Shown here: piece by piece, positions 53,058-62,185 of the stretch | How the letters are laid out: the number at the start of each line of letters is the position of its first letter | Numbering within the stretch: position 1 is the first letter of the stretch | Assembly: GCA_020723305.1 (NCBI GenBank) | Contig: DYJC01000020.1 | Coordinates: forward strand, 1-64,000 | Reading direction: 5' to 3' | Source: Desulfosudis oleivorans | GTDB lineage: Bacteria > Desulfobacterota > Desulfobacteria > Desulfobacterales > SURF-7 | Length of the DNA: 64,000 nucleotides | Program-made: the position numbers and the translations under genes | Notes under the pieces: model-generated | What the model saw: only the letters and a program-made list of their open reading frames with translations | Told to the model about the DNA's origin: nothing | Databases searched by the model: none

Positions 53058-53069
53058 GGCGGTTTGTTC

Positions 53070-54491
53070 ATGGTTGAAATCATATTTTTCGTGCCGTTTT
53101 TGACCGGCATCATCGCATTTTTTTTGAACCCATCGGCCGGCCGGCCTTTATTGGTGATCACCGGTGCCTTTCATCTGGTTCTGTCTGTTCTTTTATGGAT
53201 CAAGCGGCCGGAGCCGATGTTGGGTGAATATTTTGCAGTGACACCGGAAGGCATGCTGTCTTTGCTGGTGATATCCCTTCTGTTTTTTTTGATTTCGATC
53301 TATACTACCGGTTATCTTTTGGAATCGAAAATCCGATCCGAGAAGATTTTCACCGGGTCCATGCTGCTGTTTCTGTCCACCATGACCATGGTCACCCTGT
53401 CCGATCATATCATGGTGATGTGGATTGCCATTGAAGCCACAACCCTGGCCAGTGCGCCGCTCATTTACACACACCGGTCAAAGGCTTCCCTGGAGGCCAC
53501 CTGGAAATATGTGCTGATCTGTTCGGTCGGTATTGCCCTAGCGCTTTTGGGATCGGTACTGATCACCCTGGCTATGGATATCGGTCAGGTGGATACGGCG
53601 GTTTCGTTTTCCGCCTTAACCATTGCTGCCGGACAGCTTGATCCCATGTGGCTCAAGGCCGGTTTTGTGTTTATTCTTGTGGGGTATGGCACAAAGATGG
53701 GTCTTGCGCCCATGCACACATGGCTTCCGGATGCCCATAGCGAAGCACCCAGCCCGGCATCCGCCCTTTTGTCCGGCGTGCTGCTCAACTGTGCATTCCT
53801 CGGAATATTCAAGACCAACAAAATCATGTGCGCCGCAGGTCTTGGTTCGTTTTCCGGAACCATACTGATGGTGTTCGGTATCACTTCCATGCTGGTTGCC
53901 GCAACCTTTATTCTCAAGCAGACGGAATACAAACGGATGCTGGCCTATTCCAGTATCGAAAACATGGGGATCATCGCATTCGGAACCGGCATCGGGGGAT
54001 TGGGCGCATACGGAGCCATGCTCTGCCTGATCCATCACAGCCTGATCAAATCCTCCCTGTTTTTAACTTCCGGAAATATCCTTCTGGGTTACGGCACCCG
54101 CCTGATTGAAAAAACCGGAGGCCTGGTCAAGGCGATGCCCGGAACCTTTATCGCATTTTTCGGGGGATTTGCAGGTGTTTCCGGATTTCCTCCTTTTGGA
54201 ATTTTTATCGGGGAGCTACTGATTATCATCGGTGCTTTCCGCAGTGCGCATTATGCGGGTGCTGGAATTTTTATCCTGAGTCTGTGTATCATTTTTGCCG
54301 GTTTTGCCAACCACGCAATGAAGATATCTTTTCATGACACAAATGCAAAGGCTCAGATGGATGAAAAAATCACCATGATCTGGCCCCAGTATATACTGCT
54401 TTCAACCTCTCTGTCACTGTGCCTCTGGATTCCGGATACCTTGTACCAGACCATTACCAGTGCAGTGAATTACGCGGGCGGGGGATTTTAA
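53070..54491 (+). CDS. hyfF: Hyf/Ehr-like complex, HyfF subunit (NuoN/M-like antiporter)
   Basis: A 473-residue antiporter-like subunit of about 13-14 helices with WIAIEATTLASAPLIY (conserved Glu), GYGTKMGLAPMHTWLPDAHS (Lys, and the MHTWLPDAHSEAPSP block) and YSSIENMGIIAFG. It is the second pump module of the complex. Its TAA shares a base with the next ATG (TAATG), so translation is coupled. Confidence 0.9.
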   Translation: MVEIIFFVPFLTGIIAFFLNPSAGRPLLVITGAFHLVLSVLLWIKRPEPMLGEYFAVTPEGMLSLLVISLLFFLISIYTTGYLLESKIRSEKIFTGSMLLFLSTMTMVTLSDHIMVMWIAIEATTLASAPLIYTHRSKASLEATWKYVLICSVGIALALLGSVLITLAMDIGQVDTAVSFSALTIAAGQLDPMWLKAGFVFILVGYGTKMGLAPMHTWLPDAHSEAPSPASALLSGVLLNCAFLGIFKTNKIMCAAGLGSFSGTILMVFGITSMLVAATFILKQTEYKRMLAYSSIENMGIIAFGTGIGGLGAYGAMLCLIHHSLIKSSLFLTSGNILLGYGTRLIEKTGGLVKAMPGTFIAFFGGFAGVSGFPPFGIFIGELLIIIGAFRSAHYAGAGIFILSLCIIFAGFANHAMKISFHDTNAKAQMDEKITMIWPQYILLSTSLSLCLWIPDTLYQTITSAVNYAGGGF

Positions 54492-56026
54492 TGAAAACAG
54501 CTTTTTTACAAATCGGAAACAATGAAGCAGTGGAAAGAGCCGCTATCCCGGAGCTGACATTTGATGATTTCAGACAGGAAGCCATTAAGATTGTAAAAAA
54601 TCACGGCAAGGTTGTCCACTATTTTGCATACCATGATAAGGATGCTGTCAAACTGATGGCTGTCCTCCGCACCGATCAACTGTTCGCTCTCCGCAATGAT
54701 TTGTTGCTGGTGGCCGGATGCAATGCGCCGGAAACCTATCCTTCCATGACTCCCGAGTGCGAACCTTTTCATATGTTTGAAAGGGAAATTGCCGAGCAGT
54801 ATGGTATTAAGCCCGAAGGGCATCCCTGGCTGAAAATGGTGCGGTATCACCCCAATCTTACGGGCAGGCTGGATGTATTCGGCAATGACTATGAAAAAGA
54901 TATCCCCGGAAACTATGACTACTACTCGGTGGAAGGAGAAGAAATTCACGAGGTGGCTGTGGGGCCTGTACACGCAGGGGTTATCGAACCCGGGCATTTC
55001 CGGTTTAATTGTATCGGAGAACGGGTGTTGAACCTGGAGATCCAGTTGGGATACCAGCATCGGGGGGTTGAGAACCTGTTACAGACTGCGGATGCCGGAC
55101 GGCTTCCCATACTAGCTGAAAATATTGCCGGTGACACCACTATCGGCCACAGCCTTTGTATGGCCGAAGCTATGGAGGCGCTTGCCAATATCCAGACGGA
55201 TCAAGGTGCCCGGATCATCCGGACAATTGCGCTGGAACTGGAAAGGCTTGCCAACCACACCGGTGACCTGGGCGCATTGAGCGGTGATGTGGCCTTTCTG
55301 CCGCCGGCCAACTACTGCGGAAGGATGCGGGGAGACTTTCTGAACCTTTCCCTGCTGATCTGCGGGAACCGGTTTGGCAAAGGGCTGGTCCGGCCGGGCG
55401 GGGTTTGCTTTTCCATTACCGGAGATGTTCTGAAAATCATGCGTGAGCGTCTTGATGAACTCAAAACCCAGATGACACACGTCATTGATCTTCTGTTGAT
55501 TACTACGCCCAGTGTCCGGTCTCGTTTTGAAGAGTGCGGGACGGTCAGCCGGTCGGATGCGGAAAAACTGGGTCTGGTAGGGCTGGCTGCCCGTGCCAGC
55601 GGCATTCCATATGATGTCCGGCGTGTTTTTCCCACGGAGCAATACGGGGAACTGGATATCCCGGAAAACGCCAAGTCCAGCGGGGATGTGTATGCACGGG
55701 CAAAAGTCAGGGCAGACGAGGTGTTGCAGTCCATTGAGATCATTCAATCCCTGCTGACCGGTACGATTGAAACCAGAGAGATTTCAACTGCTGCGCCCAC
55801 CCTGAATCCCTCTGCGTTTGTGGTGTCGCTGAATGAGGCCTGGCGGGGAGAAGTATCCCACTGCCTGCTGACCGACGCCAAGGGCAGGATTCTCCGCTAC
55901 AAGGTCAAGGACCCTTCCTTCCATAACTGGAATGGCCTGTCCATGGCTTTGAGGAATACGGGGATTTCGGATTTTCCCCTGAACAACAAAAGTTTCAACC
56001 TCTCCTATTGCGGGTTTGATCTGTAA
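54491..56026 (+). CDS. hyfG: Hyf/Ehr-like complex, NuoC-NuoD fusion subunit lacking NiFe-site cysteines
   Basis: A 511-residue fusion of a NuoC-like domain (about 1-150, ending HPNLTGRLDVFG) and a NuoD/HycE large-subunit fold (about 155-511, FNCIGERVLNLEIQLGYQHR). In hydrogenases the L1 motif RxCGxC follows the GVE block; here that stretch is AENIAGDTTIGHSL with no cysteine. At the C-terminus the expected DPCxxC is absent and only SYCGFDL remains. The protein therefore cannot hold a NiFe centre and is not a hydrogenase. This is the hallmark of energy-converting-hydrogenase-related (Ehr) complexes, whose electron donor and acceptor are unknown. Confidence 0.88.
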   Translation: MKTAFLQIGNNEAVERAAIPELTFDDFRQEAIKIVKNHGKVVHYFAYHDKDAVKLMAVLRTDQLFALRNDLLLVAGCNAPETYPSMTPECEPFHMFEREIAEQYGIKPEGHPWLKMVRYHPNLTGRLDVFGNDYEKDIPGNYDYYSVEGEEIHEVAVGPVHAGVIEPGHFRFNCIGERVLNLEIQLGYQHRGVENLLQTADAGRLPILAENIAGDTTIGHSLCMAEAMEALANIQTDQGARIIRTIALELERLANHTGDLGALSGDVAFLPPANYCGRMRGDFLNLSLLICGNRFGKGLVRPGGVCFSITGDVLKIMRERLDELKTQMTHVIDLLLITTPSVRSRFEECGTVSRSDAEKLGLVGLAARASGIPYDVRRVFPTEQYGELDIPENAKSSGDVYARAKVRADEVLQSIEIIQSLLTGTIETREISTAAPTLNPSAFVVSLNEAWRGEVSHCLLTDAKGRILRYKVKDPSFHNWNGLSMALRNTGISDFPLNNKSFNLSYCGFDL

Positions 56027-56055
56027 ACAAATTATGGATGGATTGATAGGCCACT

Positions 56056-56799
56056 ATGCTAAAGACATTGTATAACCGATGGGAACAGGGATACCGTACC
56101 AACAATTATCCCAAAGAAAAGATCGAACTGTTTCCGCGCTATCGCGGATTGCCGGAAATTCATAAAAATGCGTCGGAAGAAATAGCTAAAAAATGTGCTT
56201 CCGCCTGCCCTCAGGATGCCATTGATGCAGGAGCAAAAGTGATTGACATGGGACGCTGCGTCTTCTGCGGAACCTGTGAACGCCTGTCCAAAGGAGAGTT
56301 TGTTTCCTTTACCGGCAATTTTGAAATTTCCGTTTCCGAAAAAGAGCACCTGATAACCGATGGAACATTGCCGTCCCTTGCCGATCATGCAAGGCAGCAC
56401 TTTAAAAAACTGTTCGGACGTTCCCTGCAACTGCGCCAGGTATCGGCTGCCGGATGCAATGCCTGTGAAGCGGACCTGAATGTATTGGCCACTCCGTTTT
56501 TCGACCTGGCCCGGTTCGGTATCAACTTTGTGGCATCACCCCGTCATGCAGACGCCATCGTGGTTACCGGCCCCATCTCCCGGAATATGAGGACAGCGCT
56601 TCTTAAGACCTATGAAGCCACTCCTTCTCCCAAGGCTGTCATTGCGGTCGGAAGCTGTACCATCACCGGCGGCCCTTTCCGGGGAAGCGCCGAGATTACG
56701 GAAGGATTGGACAAACTGCTGCCCGTGGATCTGTTCATCCCGGGATGTCCGCCCCATCCCATGACCAATCTGCATGCTTTGCTGAGCTTTTTTAAATAG
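56056..56799 (+). CDS. hyfI: Hyf/Ehr-like complex, ferredoxin-small subunit fusion (HycF/HyfI-type)
   Basis: A 247-residue fusion. An N-terminal ferredoxin-like part has Cys 47, 51, 68, 71 and 74 (CASACPQDAI, RCVFCGTCE), enough for one [4Fe-4S] cluster rather than two. The NuoB/HycG-type small subunit (about 125-247) keeps all four ligands of the proximal cluster: CNAC (134, 137), VGSCTITGG (201) and PGCPPHP (231). So electron transfer to the large-subunit cavity is preserved although the NiFe site is gone. Last gene of the operon. Confidence 0.88.
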   Translation: MLKTLYNRWEQGYRTNNYPKEKIELFPRYRGLPEIHKNASEEIAKKCASACPQDAIDAGAKVIDMGRCVFCGTCERLSKGEFVSFTGNFEISVSEKEHLITDGTLPSLADHARQHFKKLFGRSLQLRQVSAAGCNACEADLNVLATPFFDLARFGINFVASPRHADAIVVTGPISRNMRTALLKTYEATPSPKAVIAVGSCTITGGPFRGSAEITEGLDKLLPVDLFIPGCPPHPMTNLHALLSFFK

Positions 56800-56818
56800 A
56801 TCTGGGATTCAGCTGCAT

Positions 56819-57424
56819 TTATGGAATCCAGTTTCGAATGGTATTGATGAATTTCGTAAAGGAGGTATCGATACAATCCAGATAATCAGCCTTTTCTGCC
56901 AGTGTTACATAAAGAGAAGAAGAACGTGGTATTTTTTGGTATTTTAGTGCAGACTCAAAAGCCTCCTTGGGTCTGACCGGTTTTGAGTTTATGCAAGAAA
57001 ATCCTTTTGTTTTGATCCATTGATAGACATCTTCCTGATGTTCCCAATCCATAATCTGATGAAGATGAGTTTTGTTGACCCATAACCAGGATTCCAGCTC
57101 AGGTTCAAGAATTATGCAGGCATTTCTGTCTTGCCATCCATTACTATCAAGCTCTTTTTCGATTTGTAATTCCAATTCAAGTTTTGCTTTCTTTTCTTTG
57201 CCACTACCCTCATGGTCAAAAAACACCAACAGAAAACGGTAGTCTTTGATGTAAGGACGAACATATTCTACGGACTGATTTACAACTCCGGGATCTCGCT
57301 TTGGGTGGGTAATGATATCAAAGTTGAACTCTCTGATCTTTTCAGACCTTGGCAATCTGTCCAATAGAGCCTTCAGCATCAGTTCGGCGTCTTTGTCTGC
57401 TGTTAAAACCAGGATGTCTTTCAT
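56819..57424 (-). CDS. Small partner of AAA ATPase, HPxRDPG/FDHEG family (candidate defence protein)
   Basis: A 201-residue protein. It opens MKDILVLTADKDAELMLKAL, then THPKRDPGV, LLVFFDHEGSG and CIILEPELESWLWV, a pattern of spaced acidic residues reminiscent of TOPRIM/OLD-type metal-dependent nucleases. I recall similar proteins encoded beside SMC-like AAA ATPases in defence islands but cannot verify a family name. It overlaps the upstream ATPase gene by 4 bases (ATGA), so the two form a module. It is convergent with the Hyf/Ehr operon. Confidence 0.62.
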   Translation of the reverse strand: MKDILVLTADKDAELMLKALLDRLPRSEKIREFNFDIITHPKRDPGVVNQSVEYVRPYIKDYRFLLVFFDHEGSGKEKKAKLELELQIEKELDSNGWQDRNACIILEPELESWLWVNKTHLHQIMDWEHQEDVYQWIKTKGFSCINSKPVRPKEAFESALKYQKIPRSSSLYVTLAEKADYLDCIDTSFTKFINTIRNWIP

Positions 57425-58692
57425 CCGAGTATCCCTCCAGCAAACAGATCACTCAGATTGATCGTTCCTTTCCAGTTCTTCAACTTGGGGTGATTCGCAC
57501 CACTCACAATATCCGTAATTCCTCCTCTTGTCTTTGCAAAGCATAAAACATCATGCGATTGTACCATGCTTAAAATGATGGGAGAATGGGAGGCAAGGAG
57601 TATCTGTGATCCATATACCGATGAAAGTGATTGATATACGGTTTCAATCGCTTTTGGATGGATTCCGTTCTCAGGTTCTTCAATTAAAAAAATGTTTTGG
57701 AGATTAGGTAGGTAAGCGATGATCGTTAAAGCAAAAAGTCGGAGGGTCCCATCGGAAACCAGCCAGCTTGGGATTTTTCCTTCATTCAAATAGTTAACCC
57801 GGATGTATTTATGTCTATCTTCCGGCCTTTCAATTATTTCAATATCTGTAATATCCGGGAAGGCTGTTTTCAAGTGAGCCAGCCACTTCTCAAAACGTTT
57901 GGATTCCTTTTTAAGATCATCAATAACCCAGGGAAGGTTGGAGCCATCAGGTTTAAAACGTCGACTTTGACCTGGAGGGCTTGGCATACGAATTTTCAGA
58001 CTATCCAGAATAAAAAGTTGAATTCCTTCTGTTAAAAACTCCTTCAGCCAGCTTGAAGCAGGAAATTTCGTTGCATCCGCCGGGAGATTCCCAAGCGCTG
58101 TTTTCTTAATGCCGAATTTGAAGGAAGGCATCCAGCCTTTTCCAGCCCTCTCCTGGGTTTCGTCATAAAAATTGTCATTTCCACCTGGTTTCTTTCTGAA
58201 TATTCTCCTTGAATGTTTATCCTTATATTTTTTGTTCAGTATGCTATCCGGCTCCTCATGAAGCATGGGGAACAGGTCCATTTGCTGTGAATCAATTTTT
58301 GTTCGAATTGCATCTTCCTTAATCAATATTGCAGATTCCTCAATAATCGCATGTTCTTCAGTTTGGTCTGCTATGCCGATTTCCATTTCATAACGGATAT
58401 AGCTGAATTCCTGATCAGATAATTTTGCTCTGATGTTGTCCGGCAAAAGGATTTCCAGAGCCAGTTGAATGGTTCCCCCTTTGCCAAAACAGGTTAGATC
58501 CTGAAACATGGAAACTCTTTTGGAGATGGCTTCATCAATCCCCAGCTGAACAATGTCAGAGATAAAACTGATAACATCCAGAAAAGTTGTTTTCCCGCTG
58601 GCATTTGCACCAATCATTACCTGAAAACTATTGATCGTTTGGCGTATATATTTCAAACTTCGGTAGTTTTTTGCTTCTATGCAATAGATCAT
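57421..58692 (-). CDS. SMC/RecF-like AAA ATPase (AAA_15/AAA_21)
   Basis: A 423-residue ABC-type ATPase of the OLD/RecF superfamily. Walker A MIGANASGKTTFLDVI starts near residue 25, the ABC signature region is SDGTLRLFAL, Walker B NIFLIEEPENGIHPKAI follows, and the His switch is LLASHSPIIL. The middle (about 90-270) is an insertion of helical/beta segments. Related proteins are effectors or sensors in anti-phage systems (OLD, PARIS AriA, Septu PtuA). ATG 58692 is chosen with TGAGGA upstream; TTG 58704 is the alternative. Confidence 0.8.
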   Translation of the reverse strand: MIYCIEAKNYRSLKYIRQTINSFQVMIGANASGKTTFLDVISFISDIVQLGIDEAISKRVSMFQDLTCFGKGGTIQLALEILLPDNIRAKLSDQEFSYIRYEMEIGIADQTEEHAIIEESAILIKEDAIRTKIDSQQMDLFPMLHEEPDSILNKKYKDKHSRRIFRKKPGGNDNFYDETQERAGKGWMPSFKFGIKKTALGNLPADATKFPASSWLKEFLTEGIQLFILDSLKIRMPSPPGQSRRFKPDGSNLPWVIDDLKKESKRFEKWLAHLKTAFPDITDIEIIERPEDRHKYIRVNYLNEGKIPSWLVSDGTLRLFALTIIAYLPNLQNIFLIEEPENGIHPKAIETVYQSLSSVYGSQILLASHSPIILSMVQSHDVLCFAKTRGGITDIVSGANHPKLKNWKGTINLSDLFAGGILG

Positions 58693-59433
58693 AAATATCC
58701 TCAAACAATTTACAGAAGTATATATTTCCTCAAAGTTTTTTACCCCTTTGTCGCAGTAATAAACAAAACGGAGTGGTTGCGGGGCTTTTCTTTTTCAGGA
58801 TATAACCATATATGAGGAGAGGCAGAGTGTCAATAATCGTGAATCGTAGTACCATTTTAAAAGAATATATTGGAAAAATATTTGTAGCGGTTTAATTCTG
58901 ATCTGCGTCCGGAATGAATAAATTGCTGATGAAAAAATTATTCAAAGCCTTGACCGCTGATAAGAAAGACATTTTCTCACCAACCAACTTCAAGAAATGC
59001 GCCGGGGAAAAACGATTCGGCCGGCAAAGGGCAAACGTGGCAAAGGAAGTGAATGGCAATTGTATAAACCGGTTAAAAAAAAATTGCGATTAAAGGCTTT
59101 TTTATATAATTCGAGTTGCGCGATAATCTGATATTTAGCAATAAAACAATTAGTTATTAATTTTTTATTGTTCTATCGTACCTTTTTTCCGCAACTGATA
59201 TATTCAATGCAGTCTAGTTTTTGAAGCGTTCGGGGGACATGTTGGTCCATTTTTGAAAAGACCCTGTAAGGCACTTGTTTCGCTGCAGCTTTATTGCCGA
59301 AGGAACAAGCATTCTGTCAGAGGCCGGAAAACGCTTGTTCACTTTATGCAGGAATGGTACAACCTGGAAAAAGAGATTTTACCGGGTATACAGTTTTTTC
59401 GGGAAGGATAAATATCACAGGAGGAGAGGTGAA
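58693..59433. other. 740-bp intergenic region
   Basis: Low-GC region between the defence-like module and the 267-residue secreted protein. A short plus-strand frame around 58991-59132 reads MRRGKTIRPAKGKRGKGSEW followed by QLYKPVKKKL; it is very basic and could be a decayed or small nucleic-acid-binding protein, but no ribosome site supports it. AT-rich sequence 59090-59180 may hold promoters. Nothing else was recognised. Confidence 0.3.
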
Positions 59434-60237
59434 ATGAAACGGATTTTGATTTTTATGGCAGCTATGCTGACAATGACCATCCTGGCCTGGGCAGACGGAG
59501 GAGAGGAGCGGTTTCTGACATCGGCGGAGAAGGATTATTACAAGAATACATACCAGAAAGCAATTGCCCTGATGCCGGCTGCACCGGCTGGATGGACAGT
59601 ACACCTTGAAGAACTGAGCATGCCGACCAAGGTAGGGGTGGGTTCTGAGAATAGGCCGATGTTTTTCGATATCCTGTGTGATTATCAGAAACCCGTTACA
59701 ATGGATCTCACCAGTATGGAAGCAGACAGCAAGTCGATGGAGGATCTGAGCGGAAAGCTCTCGTCTCTTGGTGACAAGATGAATGAAGCCATAGCCAAAG
59801 GCGATCAGGCATCAATTGCACAGATTCAGAATGAAATGCAGGAAGCAATGAATTCGAATTCCGGAATGCAGAAAATGAAATCAAAAATAGACGATCAAAT
59901 GCACAACTCGGCAAAAGTCAGAATCCGCATCAACGCTCACGGCGCTGATTACTCATTTGTAAAAGAAATCACGCCAAAGGCTCCGGCAGTGTACGCATTG
60001 CGAACCGTGCGGGCATCACGACCCAACCAGTCAGACGGTTTGGATACGACCATGCTGTTTTTCGGAACATACAAGAAGGAGAAATCCGGTGACACCTTCA
60101 AGATCTATCAGACCAGCGACACTGGTCCAGGTGCAAAGGTTCAACGCTTGATTCTTGAGATCGAGGCGGATGAGAAAATCGTTGACGAATTGCTGGCAAA
60201 GATGGATCTGAATATGCTGGCGGCGATGATCCGGTAA
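59434..60237 (+). CDS. Secreted protein of unknown function with helical insert
   Basis: A 267-residue exported protein: signal peptide (1-19, ending AWA), an N-terminal part (TSAEKDYYKNTYQKAIALMP, then AAPAGWTVH), a Met/Gln-rich helical segment (about 100-155, EAIAKGDQASIAQIQNEMQE) and a beta-rich C-terminus (AKVRIRINAHGADYSF, RLILEIEADEKIVDELLAKM). No known family recognised. AGGAGGAGAGG precedes ATG 59434; the frame upstream to 59275 is not supported. A good terminator follows. Confidence 0.65.
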   Translation: MKRILIFMAAMLTMTILAWADGGEERFLTSAEKDYYKNTYQKAIALMPAAPAGWTVHLEELSMPTKVGVGSENRPMFFDILCDYQKPVTMDLTSMEADSKSMEDLSGKLSSLGDKMNEAIAKGDQASIAQIQNEMQEAMNSNSGMQKMKSKIDDQMHNSAKVRIRINAHGADYSFVKEITPKAPAVYALRTVRASRPNQSDGLDTTMLFFGTYKKEKSGDTFKIYQTSDTGPGAKVQRLILEIEADEKIVDELLAKMDLNMLAAMIR

Positions 60238-60574
60238 AATGACGCATTTGGGCTAAAGCCGACAAGAGATGCAACCGCCACCCTATGTCAGATGACTGGC
60301 GGTTTTTACATGATCGCATAAAAATGGAGAATAAAACACGCAGGTAAATTGATTCATAAGGTCAAACCGACGTTATTAACAATGGTAAGGAATCACCAAT
60401 TATCGGATGTCCATGAAAAGGAATTGGAAAGAGGAAACAGAAACAGGGCAATCCTATCAAAATATCCGATTGAATATTCCAAATAAATATTTTATAGTAG
60501 TGCCATGAATAGATCTTTGAATCCAAGAATAAAACGTGTTCACTGCTCATAGTAACCGAGCAAAAGAGGCAAAT
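60238..60574. other. Intergenic region with terminator
   Basis: Begins with the hairpin terminator of the preceding gene (60273-60307). The rest is AT-rich and contains the promoter region of the next small secreted-protein gene. No gene. Confidence 0.4.
60273..60307 (+). terminator. Rho-independent-type terminator
   Basis: AACCGCCA (60273-60280) pairs with TGGCGGTT (60297-60304) and is followed by a T-run to 60307. It lies 36 bases after the stop of the gene at 59434-60237. Confidence 0.65.
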
Positions 60575-61006
60575 ATGAAAAGAGCTGTCTTTTTCCTAAT
60601 ATGTTGGGTTCTATTGTTTTCCATGACAACCAGTCTTTATGGATCAGAAGTAAAACCGGCACAAAGCTTTTATTCCAGCCCCAGTTACGAAGTGGAAAAC
60701 CTGGAGGCTGTTATGCACGAGGCCGGCCTTTTTTATGTGAGCGGAGTTATCCGGAATACTGATGCTTATCCTACAACAGGATATGTAGTGATATATTTTA
60801 CAAATGACAGTGATGAAGTGATCGCCTCAGATGAAACGATTGTAAATCATAAAAGAGCGATTGATCCCGGAAACACAGGTCGCTTTGAGCTCACCAAAAA
60901 AATTGAAAAATATAACCAGATTAATAAAACGTATATCGAATATGTGGTTCAGAAAAAAATTATCACACCCAAAAAACCCCTTATCTCGATTGGGGCAAAG
61001 CGGTAA
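60575..61006 (+). CDS. Small secreted FxLYD-like protein
   Basis: A 143-residue exported protein: signal peptide (1-23, ending YGSE), then one immunoglobulin-like beta domain with AGLFYVSGVIRNTDAYPTTG, VVIYFTNDSDEVIASDE and DPGNTGRFEL. This matches the FxLYD/DUF3426 type, which binds at the cell surface without known catalysis. AGAGG precedes ATG 60575. It is convergent with the molybdenum-cofactor genes. Confidence 0.62.
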   Translation: MKRAVFFLICWVLLFSMTTSLYGSEVKPAQSFYSSPSYEVENLEAVMHEAGLFYVSGVIRNTDAYPTTGYVVIYFTNDSDEVIASDETIVNHKRAIDPGNTGRFELTKKIEKYNQINKTYIEYVVQKKIITPKKPLISIGAKR

Positions 61007-61066
61007 ATCAGTATCGGGCTTCTGGAACAATCGAAAATGAATTCCATTTGGGGAAACCCCTAAAAA

Positions 61067-62185
61067 TCATGTTCGCCCCCCTCGGAGCGACTTTCCGATT
61101 ATGGACGCAATTTTTTTTTGGATCAGTTCAGCGTTATGCATCCGTTTTTCGATCTTCTTCTTTATTTCCGGATCATGGCTGTATTTTTCCAGCGATGTCT
61201 GGAATCGTTCATAGATGTCCATCACCTGATTCCCTTTGACCAGCTTATCAGCCAGATACAGAACCTCGGCACAGTTGATTGGAGCAAGCGGAGAATACTC
61301 GATGTCTGTGTGTGTTGCCACAATATCGGCAATCTCCGGAAAACCCATGCTGGTTAACAATTCGGCCGCTTTTTCTGCGTGCCGGGGTTTCCCTTTGGCA
61401 AGATCGTGTAGAAGGGCGGCGGCTTCAATCTGTTCGTTATCGATGGGGCAATTGGCGCGATTCAGAACCTTGGATATCTTTGCTGCCATATCCGCCACAG
61501 CATTGCAATGCTCATAGATCGTTTCGTCAACACAGGCGATGTCCCGGAGAATGGATTCGCATTCGTCTCTTGTCGGAATCGCATACCGGGCAAATTTTTT
61601 CAGTATCGCTTCGTAATCAGAAGGAGTATCCACATCCGGAAGAATGCCGGCATCTGCTACCGGAATCCTGACTGTCTTGTCGATCAGGAGGTTCAGGACG
61701 CCTTTCAGGCCGTTTTCTCCGTTCCACTTTTGGATCATGCCGAAGTATTCAACTGGAATGACGACCGGATGACCCTGCTGATGATGAAAGCAGGGGATCA
61801 GGATCTTGCCGCTGTACTTGCGATGTTGTTCCAGCAGAGAGTGTATGGTGTAGGGCCTTACCAGAGGGATGTCGACAGGCAGAAGGATGATGGACTGGAT
61901 ATGGGATTCCAGGCTTTTAAGTGCGGCGAGCACGGAAGAAAACATCTCATGGGAGTTTGCATAATTAACGATTGCCCGTGCTCCGGTCTTTTCAAGAATA
62001 GGCTCTATCTGTTCACGGCAATAGCCGATGACCACGCGGACATCATCGATTCCAGCCTGTCTGAACAGGGAAACAGATCTTTCGATCATGGTTTCTTCCC
62101 CGATTTTCAGCAGGGGTTTGAATTGGCCCATCCGGGTGGAATATCCGGCTGCCGGTATGATTGCTGTGATTCTTTGCTGGTTCAT
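61067..62185 (-). CDS. MobA/MocA-like nucleotidyltransferase fused to an HD domain
   Basis: A 372-residue fusion. Residues about 8-200 are a MobA/MocA-like NTP transferase: IIPAAGYSTRMGQFKPLL (nucleotide-binding signature), LLPVDIPLVRPYTI (metal Asp) and GILPDVDTPSDY. Residues about 215-365 are an HD domain with HCNAVADMA, LLHDLAKG and ATHTDIEY. MocA-type enzymes add CMP (or AMP/GMP) to molybdopterin for molybdenum hydroxylases; the HD part may hydrolyse phosphoesters or regulate. It overlaps xdhC by 4 bases, supporting a role in molybdenum-enzyme maturation. Confidence 0.82.
   Translation of the reverse strand: MNQQRITAIIPAAGYSTRMGQFKPLLKIGEETMIERSVSLFRQAGIDDVRVVIGYCREQIEPILEKTGARAIVNYANSHEMFSSVLAALKSLESHIQSIILLPVDIPLVRPYTIHSLLEQHRKYSGKILIPCFHHQQGHPVVIPVEYFGMIQKWNGENGLKGVLNLLIDKTVRIPVADAGILPDVDTPSDYEAILKKFARYAIPTRDECESILRDIACVDETIYEHCNAVADMAAKISKVLNRANCPIDNEQIEAAALLHDLAKGKPRHAEKAAELLTSMGFPEIADIVATHTDIEYSPLAPINCAEVLYLADKLVKGNQVMDIYERFQTSLEKYSHDPEIKKKIEKRMHNAELIQKKIASIIGKSLRGGRT

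Noticed and set aside
49472-56799. Functional group 4 [NiFe] hydrogenase / formate hydrogenlyase
   Set aside because: The large subunit lacks the NiFe-binding cysteine motifs, and no formate dehydrogenase gene is adjacent.
58991-59132. Small basic protein gene (MRRGKTIRPAKGKRGKGSEW start)
   Set aside because: No ribosome site and a stop just upstream of the frame; some resemblance to basic rescue-factor tails is too weak to call.
61020-61066. Terminator between convergent genes (GGGG-AAA-CCCC)
   Set aside because: Only a four-pair stem without a clear T-run.
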